The notes: a model not told the origin generated them from the sequence alone. Shown: positions 27,854-36,991, counted from the stretch's first letter. The stretch is DNA of 64,000 nt from DVED01 sp963838375 (GCA_963838375.1 CAWIQY010000008.1:248001-312000); one strand, 5' to 3'. Program-made: numbers and translations.

Positions 27854-27921
27854 AAGTTGCTATTCGTTCTGGGGATTTTTGGGTTTGTTAATTGTCAGTG
27901 TTAATGAACGACTAACCATTT

Positions 27922-28852
27922 TTATAACGAACTGGAATCGAGACTCTTTTCTTCTCCAGGTGTTTGCGGCAAATGTAGACCACACTCCTGCTTGAGACCC
28001 CCAAAGCGAGTATCCCGTTCGTGTTCGTCGGTCGCCATCAAAGGGCGGCTGGAGTGCCAATCACCAACCGTCACATATCCAAGATCGAAAAATGGATGAT
28101 AGGGCAAATCGTGAGCCGTTAAATATTGATAAATATCTCTGGCATTCCAGTCCAAAATAGGAAGAATCTTGTAAATTCCGTCTTGTTGGCTCACTCTGGG
28201 CAGCGTCTGGCGGCGATCGGTTTGATCCCGGCGCAAGCCTGCCAGCCAAGCCGTTGCTCCCAATTCCTGCAATGCCTGCTGCATCGGTTCCACCTTGCGA
28301 ATTCGATCGTAGAGATTGAATGCCTCCACGTCATTTTGCTCCCAAAGGCGTCCGTGTATCGCTTCCATTCGTGCCGGACTCATCGGAGACTGGTAAATTT
28401 TAAGGTTCAGGTTCAGTCGAGAAGTTAACTCCTCGGCGAACCGATAGGTTTCTGCGGGTAAGTAACCCGTATCTACCCAAATGACTGGAATCTCGGGTAA
28501 TATCCGAGTCGTCAGGTGCAGCATCACCGCCGCTTGAATCCCAAAACTGGTGCTGAGCACCAGCCCCTCTCCAAACTGCCCGACAGCCCACTCGATTCAT
28601 TCTCTGAGCATTCTCGCCCTCGAGATACTCGTTGACGGCTTCAAAATCGATATTTCTCAGGTTGAAGCTCAAATCTGTTTGTGGATGAGATGTGTGTCGA
28701 AGAGAATGTCCATCTCGAAGGTCACCACTTGTGAGACTTTCGGTCGAATGCCTGGGAACTTCTGTCGTTTCAGAAGCAATTTGGGCATCTCGGTTGAGCT
28801 GGCTCGAATTGAGTTTGACCATAGTTTTCTGAGTAGAATTGGCGTCGAACAT
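27922..28852 (-). CDS. cysH: Phosphoadenylyl-sulfate (PAPS) reductase, frameshifted
   Basis: The main frame encodes LSTSFGIQAAVMLH, PVIWVDTGYLPAETY, WLAGLRRDQTDRR, LPILDW, and the C-terminal KQECGLH whose Cys forms the thiosulfonate intermediate in reducing PAPS to sulfite. The 5' part lies in another frame (LRNIDFEAVNEYLEGENAQRM); removing one of the two T bases at 28596-28597 joins it as ENAQRM-IEWAVGQFGEGLVLSTSFG, the expected family sequence. Corrected length is about 309 residues. The first ~65 residues before the conserved core are unusual for CysH. Start 28852 has GAGG seven bases upstream. Confidence 0.88.
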
Positions 28853-29143
28853 AACAACCTCGATCCCTGACATCTCTATTTCAAATTATCCCAGAACGCG
28901 GTTTTGGGCACAGGTGCGTTCTTCCGAACAGAGCCGGTGGTCATATACAAGGTTGTCATACAAATGAATCAGCAAAACCATCGGGTTATGACCCTTTTGA
29001 AGATCGAGAATTCCAGGCGATTGACCCATGAGTTGCCCACTCCTACTAGCCCAGAGGTATGAGCTTCTCAATCCGGCTGGGCTAAAACGATCGAGCGCTG
29101 CTGTACTAGACCGAAACGATTCGCTTAGAGCCGTTGGAAAGAA

Positions 29144-29389
29144 GTGAGACTCGTTATTCCTTCAACACTATCTATCAATTCGCGAGTCAAGTCAATTGTT
29201 TTGCAAGAGTTGGGTAATCTCGCTCGCACTTCTGGGGATGGCAAGTCACTAGAAGTGCGAGCGAGATCGCAGTTTTATTGGATTGAGATCACAGCGCGAT
29301 CGCCAGAGTTGAGTAATACTGAACCTATTGATTCGCTTGCTGAAATGCTCTTCCTGCCGTTAGAAAACCGTTTTGATCGTGATGACTGA
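29144..29389 (+). CDS. Hypothetical small protein, first of an overlapping pair
   Basis: About 81 residues from a GTG start: TLSINSRVKSIVLQELGNLARTS, then ARSQFYWIEITARSPE and LFLPLENRFDRDD. No recognised domain. Its stop TGA (29387-29389) overlaps the ATG of the next frame in ATGACTGA, the kind of overlap seen in translationally coupled two-gene units. That overlap is the main reason to believe in both genes. Confidence 0.45.
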   Translation: MRLVIPSTLSINSRVKSIVLQELGNLARTSGDGKSLEVRARSQFYWIEITARSPELSNTEPIDSLAEMLFLPLENRFDRDD

Positions 29390-29579
29390 TACAAATATCC
29401 ATATCGCTCGAGAAAACGATCGGGAGCGACTCCCAGCAGCAAAGCTCGATCGTCTTTTGAACTGGATGCAATCGGCTCAGACACCTAACCCCCCAAAAAG
29501 ACTCTCTGCCGAACAACTTTCAGAACTATTGGTGCAGATTAGCCATCCCGAAGATATGGCGACACAGACGTCAACCTGA
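29382..29579 (+). CDS. Hypothetical small protein, second of an overlapping pair
   Basis: About 65 residues from ATG 29382: MTDTNIHIARENDRERLPA, then KLDRLLNWMQSAQTPNPPKRL, AEQLSELLVQI. Charged, helical and without membrane segments. It overlaps the preceding small gene by eight bases. A toxin-antitoxin-like pair is possible from size and overlap but no family motif supports it. Confidence 0.45.
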   Translation: MTDTNIHIARENDRERLPAAKLDRLLNWMQSAQTPNPPKRLSAEQLSELLVQISHPEDMATQTST

Positions 29580-30065
29580 ATTGGCAAAATTAAACAGATC
29601 GACACCAATTACCCCCATTCTCCATCGTTTGTATGGGGAATTAGGCTAACGAATGTATTGATTCACTGCTTTGATACTTTTTAGCTAACAATCTCTACCA
29701 AAGTAGGGAGGTTCGCTAACGCAAGCTGATTTTCCAGCTAGGATGTAGGGCTCGCACGTCGGGCTCGCGCATTTACATCAATTGAATCGGTTAGTTTCTG
29801 AGATTTTCCGGCAAATACTTTTCCCTTGCGTGCAGAATTTGTCCTCACGACACAGCGCTCAGCTATATCTACCAAAGCTCGAAGAAAAATTCCACAAGCG
29901 CCATTGAGATCTCAATCGAGCGTTCTCTCATCCTCGGGCAAACGTATTGTTTTAGACCCACCAATATTCACCAATTCGTCAGTCTAACTCACGGTTTTAC
30001 TCGTGTAATGAGAGAACCTCAGCATCGCTCGGACAGTTGGACTCCTGATTTTGTGACCTCTACAC
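29580..30065. other. Intergenic region without recognised features
   Basis: 486 bases with no convincing gene. It includes a weak imperfect repeat of GGGCTCGC near 29748-29769 and nothing else I can support. Confidence 0.4.
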
Positions 30066-30890
30066 TTAGTGTGAAGACTTGTAGAATTCGGCTTGAGAAT
30101 GACGAGCTCCCCGCTTCAGCAACGAATACCCAACTCCAGCAATAGCGAAGCCACTCACAACAGAGGGAATCAGAAAACCCAAGGGAAACATATTGGAGAA
30201 GGAAGAGTCTTTTGCATTTAAGGAAGAATCAACCATGAGGTTCGCAATGGCAGCGTTGGATGGAGAAGCAATGGTGACGGGAACGGATATGACCGTCATC
30301 GGTTTTTTCGAGGATAAGCTAGACTGTTGGGGCATCTGTAGAGACGGAGAATTTGGCTGCTGAACTGGGGCGCGGCGACTTCCTTCTTCCCAGAAGTTGG
30401 GCAAGAGGTTGGGGGTCAACTCCGAATCTGTTCCAGAGGTAAAATTACCATTGGCTGTTCGATCGCTTTCTAGCTCTGTCTGGGGGTCTCCAATCGTAAT
30501 CCCATCCGACCAGCTTTCACCCTTCCAGAGTTTTTGCGTTGGTGCGATCGAAACGGCATTACCCCCAGCGGTATTAGATGTCCCAGCACCGGAGTTGGCA
30601 CTAGAATTGGTATTGTTGCCTGTAGAGCTGGATTGGCGGACATAGGCTTGTGTCGTGTTCGATCGAATGGCATTGGTTTGCCAAGCCGACCAACTGTTTG
30701 CGTCGCTCAGAGAAGCATCGGGAACATAAGTGACATCGAGATGGGCAATCTGACTGTCTTTCTGGCTAGCGTTCATTAACTGGGAACCCGGAAAGAGATC
30801 TTTCCAATTCCATAAAAATAAACCAAAGACAAGGGCTATTGTTAGTTCTAGCTTATTCACGATCGGACTCCTAGGCAGATTGACAATCAA
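30066..30890 (-). CDS. Membrane-associated hypothetical protein
   Basis: 274 residues. An N-terminal membrane segment (ELTIALVFGLFLWNW), a long low-complexity Ser/Asn/Thr-rich middle (NNTNSSANSGAGTSNTAGGN), and a second membrane helix near the end (LGFLIPSVVSGFAIAGVGYSLL) with a basic tail. No domain recognised. It probably projects a disordered loop out of the membrane. Start ATG 30890 is followed by LPRSPIVNKLE, which fits a short cytoplasmic start. Confidence 0.65.
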   Translation of the reverse strand: MIVNLPRSPIVNKLELTIALVFGLFLWNWKDLFPGSQLMNASQKDSQIAHLDVTYVPDASLSDANSWSAWQTNAIRSNTTQAYVRQSSSTGNNTNSSANSGAGTSNTAGGNAVSIAPTQKLWKGESWSDGITIGDPQTELESDRTANGNFTSGTDSELTPNLLPNFWEEGSRRAPVQQPNSPSLQMPQQSSLSSKKPMTVISVPVTIASPSNAAIANLMVDSSLNAKDSSFSNMFPLGFLIPSVVSGFAIAGVGYSLLKRGARHSQAEFYKSSH

Positions 30891-31080
30891 TCAAGGGATA
30901 CAACGAGTTAGGTCTGGGCAAGTGCGTTATCAGTACAAATACTGAGAAACAGATCGACTCTCACCCTTAAGTAGTACGTAAAAACACTGAGCTTTTCCCC
31001 GAGTATAAGCGGTCAATCTGCTAGTGGCAACCCAAACTTCATGAAAGAGATGCGAATATCCTGGGCTTCAGCCACAACAA

Positions 31081-31118
31081 ATCGCCTAAACTCCTTGATA
31101 TCAAAGAGTTTAGGCGAT
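31081..31118. terminator. Perfect 13-bp palindrome between two minus-strand genes
   Basis: ATCGCCTAAACTC (31081-31093) and GAGTTTAGGCGAT (31106-31118) are exact complements. It lies in the gap between the DUF1517 gene and the membrane hypothetical; likely a transcript end or attenuator for the minus-strand genes. Confidence 0.6.
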
Positions 31119-31196
31119 TATTAAGTATATTTAACTAAATAGTATCGAACAGAATTTCACGATCTGCTGATTTATACGCAGGTCAGATCCCTACAA

Positions 31197-32612
31197 CTAA
31201 CCGAGAGGAACTAACTCTGCGTATTTTGTCAAGAGTTCTTCAGAACTAAGACTGTCGGTAGACACTTGAGGACTCCACAACAACTCGAAGATAGCCAAAG
31301 AGTTTGGGGGAATCGTGGCTAACCTCTCCAGTGCCTGCTTGAGATCCTCTGTTGAATAAACTGGATCGAACAGAGGTCGATCGTCTTCTGCTCCCACCAG
31401 TAAAGTCACCACAATGTACTCCGCAGGTTCTATATCCGGCTCAATTGAGATCGATCCACTCCTGGCGCGATCGTTGACACGACTGAAGGTTTCCACCCCA
31501 AACTTACTGCGTTCGGCGATCGACATCTGCTCGAACATCTGTCCGGCTTCCTCTCGACTGGCAACTGTTTCAGAACTAGATTGTCCGTAACTCCAATATT
31601 CGGGTTTTCTCAACAGCGAAAGGACGGTTTCCTGCAAAAATTCACTCAAACCTTCCGGCGTATCTAAATCCGCTGTGGTACTCAGCTCGGTCAACTGCAA
31701 TTGAATATCGCGAGCCTCTGCCAACATTGCTACCTGGAGTTTGGTTACAGTAACAGTATCGTTCGTCAATTCAGAAGACGAACCTGAAGATCCCCGACCT
31801 GCCTTAGACAACAAGTACCAAGTCAAGAATAGTCCGCCACCGACAAAGAGCAAAAAGAAGATAAATTCCCAAGGAAACCCATCATCTTCTGTTCCTATTG
31901 GGATTGTTGAAGTGGGAGCCGTGGTGGAATCGTTTGGAGGGACAGGTTGCACTTGCGTTCCATCCGGAACGTAGGGAGCCGGGAATTGTTGAGGATTTGA
32001 CGGATAGGGAGCCGGGAATTGTTGAGGATTTGACGGGTAGGGAGCCGGAATTTGTTGAGGATTTGACGGATAGGGAGCCGGAATTTGTTGAGGATTTGAC
32101 GGATAGGGAGCCGGAATTTGTTGAGGATAAGCATAGGGATAGTCGTCGTCATCGTCGCGCTCAATTTCAATCTCGATTTCGGGGTTGATATAGATAGGTC
32201 CAGACGGTCTATATTCCCGCGAGGGATAGCTAGGTCGAGTTGAGGGAAGAGAAGATGGACGAGTTGGTGTTGTTGTCGAGGGAGAGGTGGGGGCTGGAGA
32301 CGGTTTGCGATCGAACGAACCCCCTCGTGTCCGTCCCCCCGTATTTCCACTAGTCGCAGACTTTGAGGGACTGCGATTAGGACTCGAAGATCGAGACGGG
32401 CTACTGGTAGTAGAAGAAGAAGATCTAGAAGAACTTGAAGAGCGACTGGATGAGGATCTAGAAGAACTCGATGAAGAACGACCTCCCTTGGCTTGGGCAT
32501 TGGAAAAGTTCAACCAGTCAGTGATTTCTGGAGTCGTCGGATCGATCGTCACTTGAGCGAAACACAAGAAGGCGATCGAAAAAATGAACCAACGCTGGAA
32601 TTTAAGCATCAT
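31197..32612 (-). CDS. DUF1517 family protein with Ser-rich and Pro-rich repeats
   Basis: 471 residues. A signal peptide (IFSIAFLCFAQ) is followed by an extreme Ser/Arg-rich stretch (residues 42-90, SSRSSSSRSSSSSRSSS), a Pro-rich linker with five QQIPAPYPSNP-type repeats, a membrane helix (FIFFLLFVGGGLFLTWYLL) and a C-terminal DUF1517-like domain (VTVTKLQVAMLAEARDIQLQL, EYIVVTLLVGAEDDRPLFDP). The family is found in cyanobacteria and plastids, with thylakoid or membrane location proposed; function not known. The repeat region is a length-variable tract. Confidence 0.85.
   Translation of the reverse strand: MMLKFQRWFIFSIAFLCFAQVTIDPTTPEITDWLNFSNAQAKGGRSSSSSSRSSSSRSSSSSRSSSSTTSSPSRSSSPNRSPSKSATSGNTGGRTRGGSFDRKPSPAPTSPSTTTPTRPSSLPSTRPSYPSREYRPSGPIYINPEIEIEIERDDDDDYPYAYPQQIPAPYPSNPQQIPAPYPSNPQQIPAPYPSNPQQFPAPYPSNPQQFPAPYVPDGTQVQPVPPNDSTTAPTSTIPIGTEDDGFPWEFIFFLLFVGGGLFLTWYLLSKAGRGSSGSSSELTNDTVTVTKLQVAMLAEARDIQLQLTELSTTADLDTPEGLSEFLQETVLSLLRKPEYWSYGQSSSETVASREEAGQMFEQMSIAERSKFGVETFSRVNDRARSGSISIEPDIEPAEYIVVTLLVGAEDDRPLFDPVYSTEDLKQALERLATIPPNSLAIFELLWSPQVSTDSLSSEELLTKYAELVPLG
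31972..32128. repeat. 33-bp tandem repeat inside the DUF1517 gene
   Basis: Units begin at 31972, 32005, 32038, 32071 and 32104, each TAGGGAGCCGG followed by AATT(T/G)TTGAGGATTTGACG. Each encodes one 11-residue Pro/Gln-rich repeat of the protein. Confidence 0.95.
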
Positions 32613-32862
32613 GACGTGAGTAAAAACAGGGGAGACGGTAAAGAGTATCGGTCAGTCGCTCTGGGCAAATGAGTTCCTCTTTTCCAGAGGAGGCTTGAGC
32701 CAGGTTATCGCCGACCCAAACTTTTAACGCAAGTCCTATATCTGTTTTCTCTGTATTTTCTGAAACTTTTCCCTACTTTTTAATCAAACGTTACAGTCGA
32801 GATAGCGAACTGCACGAAGAGCAAGCAACCAACGTAGGACTGTTCCCGCCGTCTGCCATGAC

Positions 32863-33579
32863 TTACAGGTTTGTTTCATCGATGGCAGCATCTTCTTCCA
32901 GGTTAGCCGAAGTCAAAAGATCGGGGCGGCGATCGCGAGTGCGTTGAATTTGTTGCTGTCTGCGCCATCGATCGATTGCCGCATGATTTCCCGATAACAG
33001 CACCTCGGGCACTTTGTACCCCCGAAACTCGGCAGGTCGCGTGTAGTGGGGATAATCTAGCAGTCCTCCCTCAAAACTTTCAGCCGCCAGAGATGCCGCT
33101 TTGCCGACCGTTCCAGGTAGCAGGCGCACCACCCCGTTCAGCAAAGCCAGCGCGGGGATTTCTCCACCGGTGAGAACGAAATCGCCTAAAGATACTTCCC
33201 GTGTCACTAAGTTCATCACCCGTTCGTCGATTCCCTCATAATGACCGCAGAGCAAAACCAGTTGGTCGTAATTGATTGCCAGTTGCCATAATAAATTGCG
33301 ATCGAGGCGCTGACCCTGGGGTGTTAGAAGAATCACTTCTCGGCGATCGAGAATAGGTAACGATTCGACCGCTGCAAAAATCGGGTCGGGTTTCATCACC
33401 ATCCCCACTCCTCCCCCATAGGGTTCGTCATCCACACGACGGTGCTTGTCGATCGTAAAATCGCGGGGATTGGTCAGATTAACTCTAGCAATCCCTTTGG
33501 CTAAAGCTTTCCCCAATAATCCCGAACTCAAGACACTGGTAAAAAAATCAGGAAATAAGGTAATGATATCGAAGCGCAT
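32863..33579 (-). CDS. trmD: tRNA (guanine-N1)-methyltransferase
   Basis: 238 residues, normal length. TrmD methylates G37 of tRNAs reading CNN codons, preventing frameshifting. Signatures: FDIITLFPDFF at the start, DEPYGGGVGMVMKPDP, LLCGHYEGIDERV, EVSLGDFVLTGGE and DYPHYTRPAEF, the last belonging to the trefoil knot and substrate site. It is divergent from rpsB, with a 245-base gap containing tandem repeats. Confidence 0.98.
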   Translation of the reverse strand: MRFDIITLFPDFFTSVLSSGLLGKALAKGIARVNLTNPRDFTIDKHRRVDDEPYGGGVGMVMKPDPIFAAVESLPILDRREVILLTPQGQRLDRNLLWQLAINYDQLVLLCGHYEGIDERVMNLVTREVSLGDFVLTGGEIPALALLNGVVRLLPGTVGKAASLAAESFEGGLLDYPHYTRPAEFRGYKVPEVLLSGNHAAIDRWRRQQQIQRTRDRRPDLLTSANLEEDAAIDETNL

Positions 33580-33660
33580 TAATTAATTAGTGGTTAGTGG
33601 TTAGTGGTTAATTGCTCGCGGTTAGATTTTCCCTTTTGACCTTTCCCCTCTCTGCCTTCT

Positions 33661-33694
33661 GAACTCCTGTAACTCCTGTAACTCCTGAACTTCT
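33661..33694. repeat. Short tandem AACTCCTGT repeat
   Basis: GAACTCCTGTAACTCCTG then TAACTCCTGAACTTC. The same AACTCCTG motif, reversed, recurs at 63657-63695. A TTAGTGGTTAGTGG tandem repeat also lies at about 33588-33613. Confidence 0.7.
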
Positions 33695-33824
33695 TAGATT
33701 GTCACTGACTTTATGCTACCCTAGTAAAGTTGTCTAATCTCGCACATTCAGGGTCTCGGGTGTTTTCATCATGAAAATCCACCTGGATGGAAGATTAACC
33801 CGAAATAGGAGTTCGATAGAACGT

Positions 33825-34774
33825 ATGTCAGTAGTTTCATTGGCTCAATTATTGGAGTCGGGTGTTCACTTCGGACACCAAACCCGTCGGTGGAATCCCA
33901 AAATGTCTCAGTACATTTTCACCGAGCGCAACGGAGTTCATATTATCGACTTGGTGCAAACTGCCCAGTTGATGGAAGACGCCTATGACTATATGCGCTC
34001 GACTGCCGAAGCCGGAAAAAAAGTTCTGTTCGTCGGGACTAAGCGCCAAGCAGCGGGAATTATCGCTCAAGAAGCCGCTCGCTGTGGGGCTTATTATGTC
34101 AATCAACGCTGGTTGGGGGGAATGCTCACCAACTGGACGACAATTAAAAGCCGGGTCGATCGCCTCAAGGAACTTGAAAGTATGGAGTCCTCGGGGGCGC
34201 TAGACCTGCGGCCAAAAAAGAAGCGTCCATGCTACGCCGGGAACTGGGCAAACTTCAGAAATACCTGGGCGGGATCAAAGCGATGCGCAAACTGCCGGAT
34301 ATTGTAGCGATCGTCGATCAGCGACGGGAATACAATGCCGTTCAAGAGTGTCAAAAGCTGGGAATTCCCATCGTGGCGATGCTGGACACCAACTGCGATC
34401 CGGATGTGGTAGATGTTCCGATCCCGGCAAACGATGATGCCATCCGATCGATTAAATTAATATTGGGCAAGCTCGCCGATGCGATCTACGAAGGTCGGCA
34501 CGGTCAGCTCGATTCCCTGTCTGAAGAAGACTACGACGATTACAGCGCAGAAGACTATGAAGACGAGGAGTTCAATGAGGACGACTCGGCGATAGCACAA
34601 AGCGAACCGGCTGTTTCGGCTGTTGATGAGGGAAACTCGGCGGTTGAAGAAAGCGTTTCGGCTGTTGATGAGGACAACTCGGCAGTTGAAGAAAGCGTTT
34701 CGGCTGTTGATGAGGACAACTCGGCAGCTAAAGAAAGCGACGGTGACGATGTGAAGCCTGACGAAGAGGAATAA
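33825..34774 (+). CDS. rpsB: 30S ribosomal protein S2, with an apparent 1-base deletion
   Basis: The first half reads VSLAQLLESGVHFGHQTRRWNPKM, then WLGGMLTNWTTIKSR. The second half, in another frame, reads LRRELGKLQKYLGGIKAMRK and PIPANDDAIRSIKL. The junction is the A6 run at 34214-34219; one more A gives LDLRPKK-EAS-MLRREL, matching cyanobacterial S2. As S2 is essential, a sequence error or slippage-tolerant site is more likely than true loss. Start ATG 33825 (AGGAG upstream) fits the family; the frame is open further upstream. The C-terminus has an acidic repeat tail of about 70 residues. Co-directional with tsf, 18 bases apart. Confidence 0.93.
34613..34735. repeat. 42-bp tandem repeat encoding the acidic tail of S2
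   Basis: Units start at 34613, 34655 and 34697, each encoding VSAVDE(D/G)NSA-VEES (third degenerate). The unit is a whole number of codons, so copy-number change would keep frame. Confidence 0.95.
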
Positions 34775-34792
34775 AGAGGAGCCAAAGTCAAG

Positions 34793-35452
34793 ATGGCAGA
34801 AATCTCAGCGAAATTGGTCAAACAACTGCGCGATCAAACAGGCGCAGGTATGATGGACTGCAAAAAAGCCCTGGCTGAAAATGCTGGGGATATGGAACAA
34901 GCCGTACAATGGCTGCGAAAAAAAGGCATTGCCTCTGCTGATAAAAAAGAAGGTCGCGTTGCGGCTGAAGGATTGGTCGGCAGTTACATCCATACGGGCG
35001 GTCGCGTCGGTGTTTTAGTGGAAGTCAACTGCGAAACGGACTTCGTGGCGCGGCGGGAAGAATTCCAACAATTGGTCCGCAATGTTGCCATGCAAGTGGC
35101 AGCTTGCCCGAATGTGGAGTATGTCAGCACTAATGACATTCCGGCGGAATTTGTAGAAAAAGAAAAGTCCATCGAAATGGGTCGAGAAGATCTGGCGAAA
35201 AAGCCCGAAAACGTTCGGGAAAAAATCGTGCAAGGTCGAATCGAAAAGCACCTCAAAGAGCTATCCCTGCTGGATCAACCCTATATCCGCGATCAAAACA
35301 TCACGGTGGAAGAGTTAGTCAAGCAAACGTCGGCACAAATTGGCGAGAAGATTCAGATCCGTCGCTTTGTCCGTTTCGTTCTCGGCGAAGGGATTGAAAA
35401 GAAAGAAGTCAACTTCGCGGATGAAGTGGCTGCTCAAACCGGTCAAAAATAA
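34793..35452 (+). CDS. tsf: Elongation factor Ts
   Basis: 219 residues, the short form usual in cyanobacteria. It exchanges GDP on EF-Tu. Signatures: SAKLVKQLRDQTGAGMMDCK (TDFVAR-containing core follows), KALAENAGDMEQA, VEVNCETDFVAR, and YIRDQNITVEELVKQ. Ribosome binding site AGAGGAG precedes the ATG. It forms the rpsB-tsf operon. Confidence 0.98.
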   Translation: MAEISAKLVKQLRDQTGAGMMDCKKALAENAGDMEQAVQWLRKKGIASADKKEGRVAAEGLVGSYIHTGGRVGVLVEVNCETDFVARREEFQQLVRNVAMQVAACPNVEYVSTNDIPAEFVEKEKSIEMGREDLAKKPENVREKIVQGRIEKHLKELSLLDQPYIRDQNITVEELVKQTSAQIGEKIQIRRFVRFVLGEGIEKKEVNFADEVAAQTGQK

Positions 35453-35539
35453 ACTGAATTACCCTTGCTAGGGATGAAGCTTGGGGCGATCGCGCTTCGC
35501 CTCAAGACGCTCTCTATTCCGTCAGGAGCGGGAGTCATT

Positions 35540-35567
35540 AAAACCCTCGGATTTTTCCGTGGGTTTT
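35540..35567 (+). terminator. Terminator after tsf
   Basis: AAAACCCTCGG (35540-35550) pairs with CCGTGGGTTTT (35557-35567) with one mismatch; T run follows. Probably ends the rpsB-tsf transcript. Confidence 0.75.
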
Positions 35568-35582
35568 AAGTTTAAGATTCCC

Positions 35583-35624
35583 AATTCAAGATTTCAAATT
35601 CAAGATTTCAAATTCAAGATTTCA
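35583..35624. repeat. 14-bp tandem repeat, three units
   Basis: AATTCAAGATTTCA repeated at 35583, 35597 and 35611, just upstream of the next gene; AT-rich, non-coding. Confidence 0.9.
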
Positions 35625-35645
35625 AATTTCATATTTTGAAGGGTT

Positions 35646-36506
35646 ATGTCAGGAGCATTAGAGCGGATCGATCGAGATTTCGCAGCACTAGAAGAAGCGA
35701 TCTCCACCATTGCCGCAGAATTCGATCGGGCTTACTCCAGTTATCGAGAGGTATTGAGTCAAGCTTCCCGGCAGCAGCTCATTTTGGTATCTTTTTATAT
35801 CTGTACCCAAGTGTATCCGGAAGCGTTTTTATCACTGACTTTTAGCCAAAGAGAACGCCTTCAGCAAGAGATTCGCCAAGTCGCAGATTGGGGTAAGCAA
35901 CAGTTGGAAGAGATTGGCTCGGGGGCTGAAAATTCCGATCGACCTGTGGATACTACAAACGCGGACTCTGCTAGCGATTATGCCACCGATCGCACCGGGG
36001 AAATCGAGTCGGTTTGGTCTTCACCGACTCGACTCGAGCCAAGTCCACCTAAAAATGAACGAGCCAAAACCCCCGAACAGGTCGTAAATTGGCAGCAACA
36101 GATGGAAACAGAGATTGCCCAAATCCTGCAAGCTCTTTCCAACCAAGTCAATCGTCTTTTACAACAATTGGGTATCCTTCCCAACCAGTTACCCACTCCT
36201 CTCCTAGAAGCTGCAAAAGCAGAAGGTTTCGATTCCGTGGGAGGCGCGCCGAACTTACTCAATTTCACGATTGAAACCGAAAACCCAGATAATCCAGACA
36301 ATCCTAACGTCACCAACATTGTGGCGATTAGCCTGCGTTTGGCAGAGATCGAACTGACCGATGCCAATTGTAGTGCTTGGCGCACCCAAATTCGCCAACT
36401 CTCCCAGCGTTTGAAGAGCTTGGCACAGCAATACGAGCGCAAGCGGAAAGAGCAGGCAACCGCTCAAGCAGAATCGGCATGGCGATCGAGTTGGTTTGAA
36501 GGTTAA
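35646..36506 (+). CDS. Conserved-looking hypothetical protein downstream of tsf
   Basis: 286 residues, soluble, no signal or membrane segment. N-terminal helical region (ALERIDRDFAALEEAISTIA, EFDRAYSSYREVLSQASRQQ), a disordered acidic/Ser middle, and a C-terminal helical region with IAQILQALSNQVNRLLQQLG and ISLRLAEIELTDANCSAWRTQI. I recall a hypothetical gene in this position after tsf in other cyanobacteria (Synechocystis sll1262), but cannot confirm orthology. Function unknown; the genomic position hints at translation or cell-growth association. Confidence 0.7.
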   Translation: MSGALERIDRDFAALEEAISTIAAEFDRAYSSYREVLSQASRQQLILVSFYICTQVYPEAFLSLTFSQRERLQQEIRQVADWGKQQLEEIGSGAENSDRPVDTTNADSASDYATDRTGEIESVWSSPTRLEPSPPKNERAKTPEQVVNWQQQMETEIAQILQALSNQVNRLLQQLGILPNQLPTPLLEAAKAEGFDSVGGAPNLLNFTIETENPDNPDNPNVTNIVAISLRLAEIELTDANCSAWRTQIRQLSQRLKSLAQQYERKRKEQATAQAESAWRSSWFEG

Positions 36507-36693
36507 ACCCACACCATATCTTAAAGAACAAAAGATTTTCCGATCGGTTGTATGAGAACATGGTTAAGGTTGTAAGACCAGAGCAAGCCTGAATGCCGAT
36601 CGGGCAACCGAGCTTGCTTTGATCTCGCATCAGCATTGGTCTTAAAAGATCCGATTTAAAAATCCCCATTCTTAGGTTGTACTGAGTTAAAAA

Positions 36694-36942
36694 ATGATGA
36701 AAGTTGGCGATCGCGTTCGCGTTATTGAGTCTGTTATTGTCTACCACCATCCCGAACATCGCAATCAACCCTTCGATCTCAAAGGTTGCGACGGAGAGAT
36801 TGCCAAAATTCTCGAGGACTGGCGAGGCAGACCGATCAGTCCCAACTTACCGGTCAATGTCAAATTCCGTCAATTTAAAAAACCTTTGATCGTTCACTTC
36901 CGTGCTGATGAGTTGGAATGTCTGCCAGAATCGGAGGCTTAG
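36694..36942 (+). CDS. ftrV: Ferredoxin-thioredoxin reductase variable chain
   Basis: 82 residues, with MKVGDRVRVIESVIVYHHPE then QPFDLKGCDGEIAKILEDW, and FRADELECLPE at the end. This is the SH3-like variable (alpha) subunit of FTR, which transfers electrons from photosystem I-reduced ferredoxin to thioredoxins. The catalytic iron-sulfur chain ftrC is elsewhere. A strong terminator follows. Confidence 0.95.
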   Translation: MMKVGDRVRVIESVIVYHHPEHRNQPFDLKGCDGEIAKILEDWRGRPISPNLPVNVKFRQFKKPLIVHFRADELECLPESEA

Positions 36943-36950
36943 GTTAAAGG

Positions 36951-36991
36951 GGGATGCCAATGAACGGGAGGAGTTATGGCATCCCTTTTTT
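36951..36991 (+). terminator. Terminator after ftrV
   Basis: GGGATGCCA (36951-36959) pairs perfectly with TGGCATCCC (36977-36985), followed by six T (36986-36991). Confidence 0.9.

Noticed and set aside
28886..29071. 61-residue minus-strand open frame upstream of cysH
   Set aside because: No family resemblance or start signal; likely chance.
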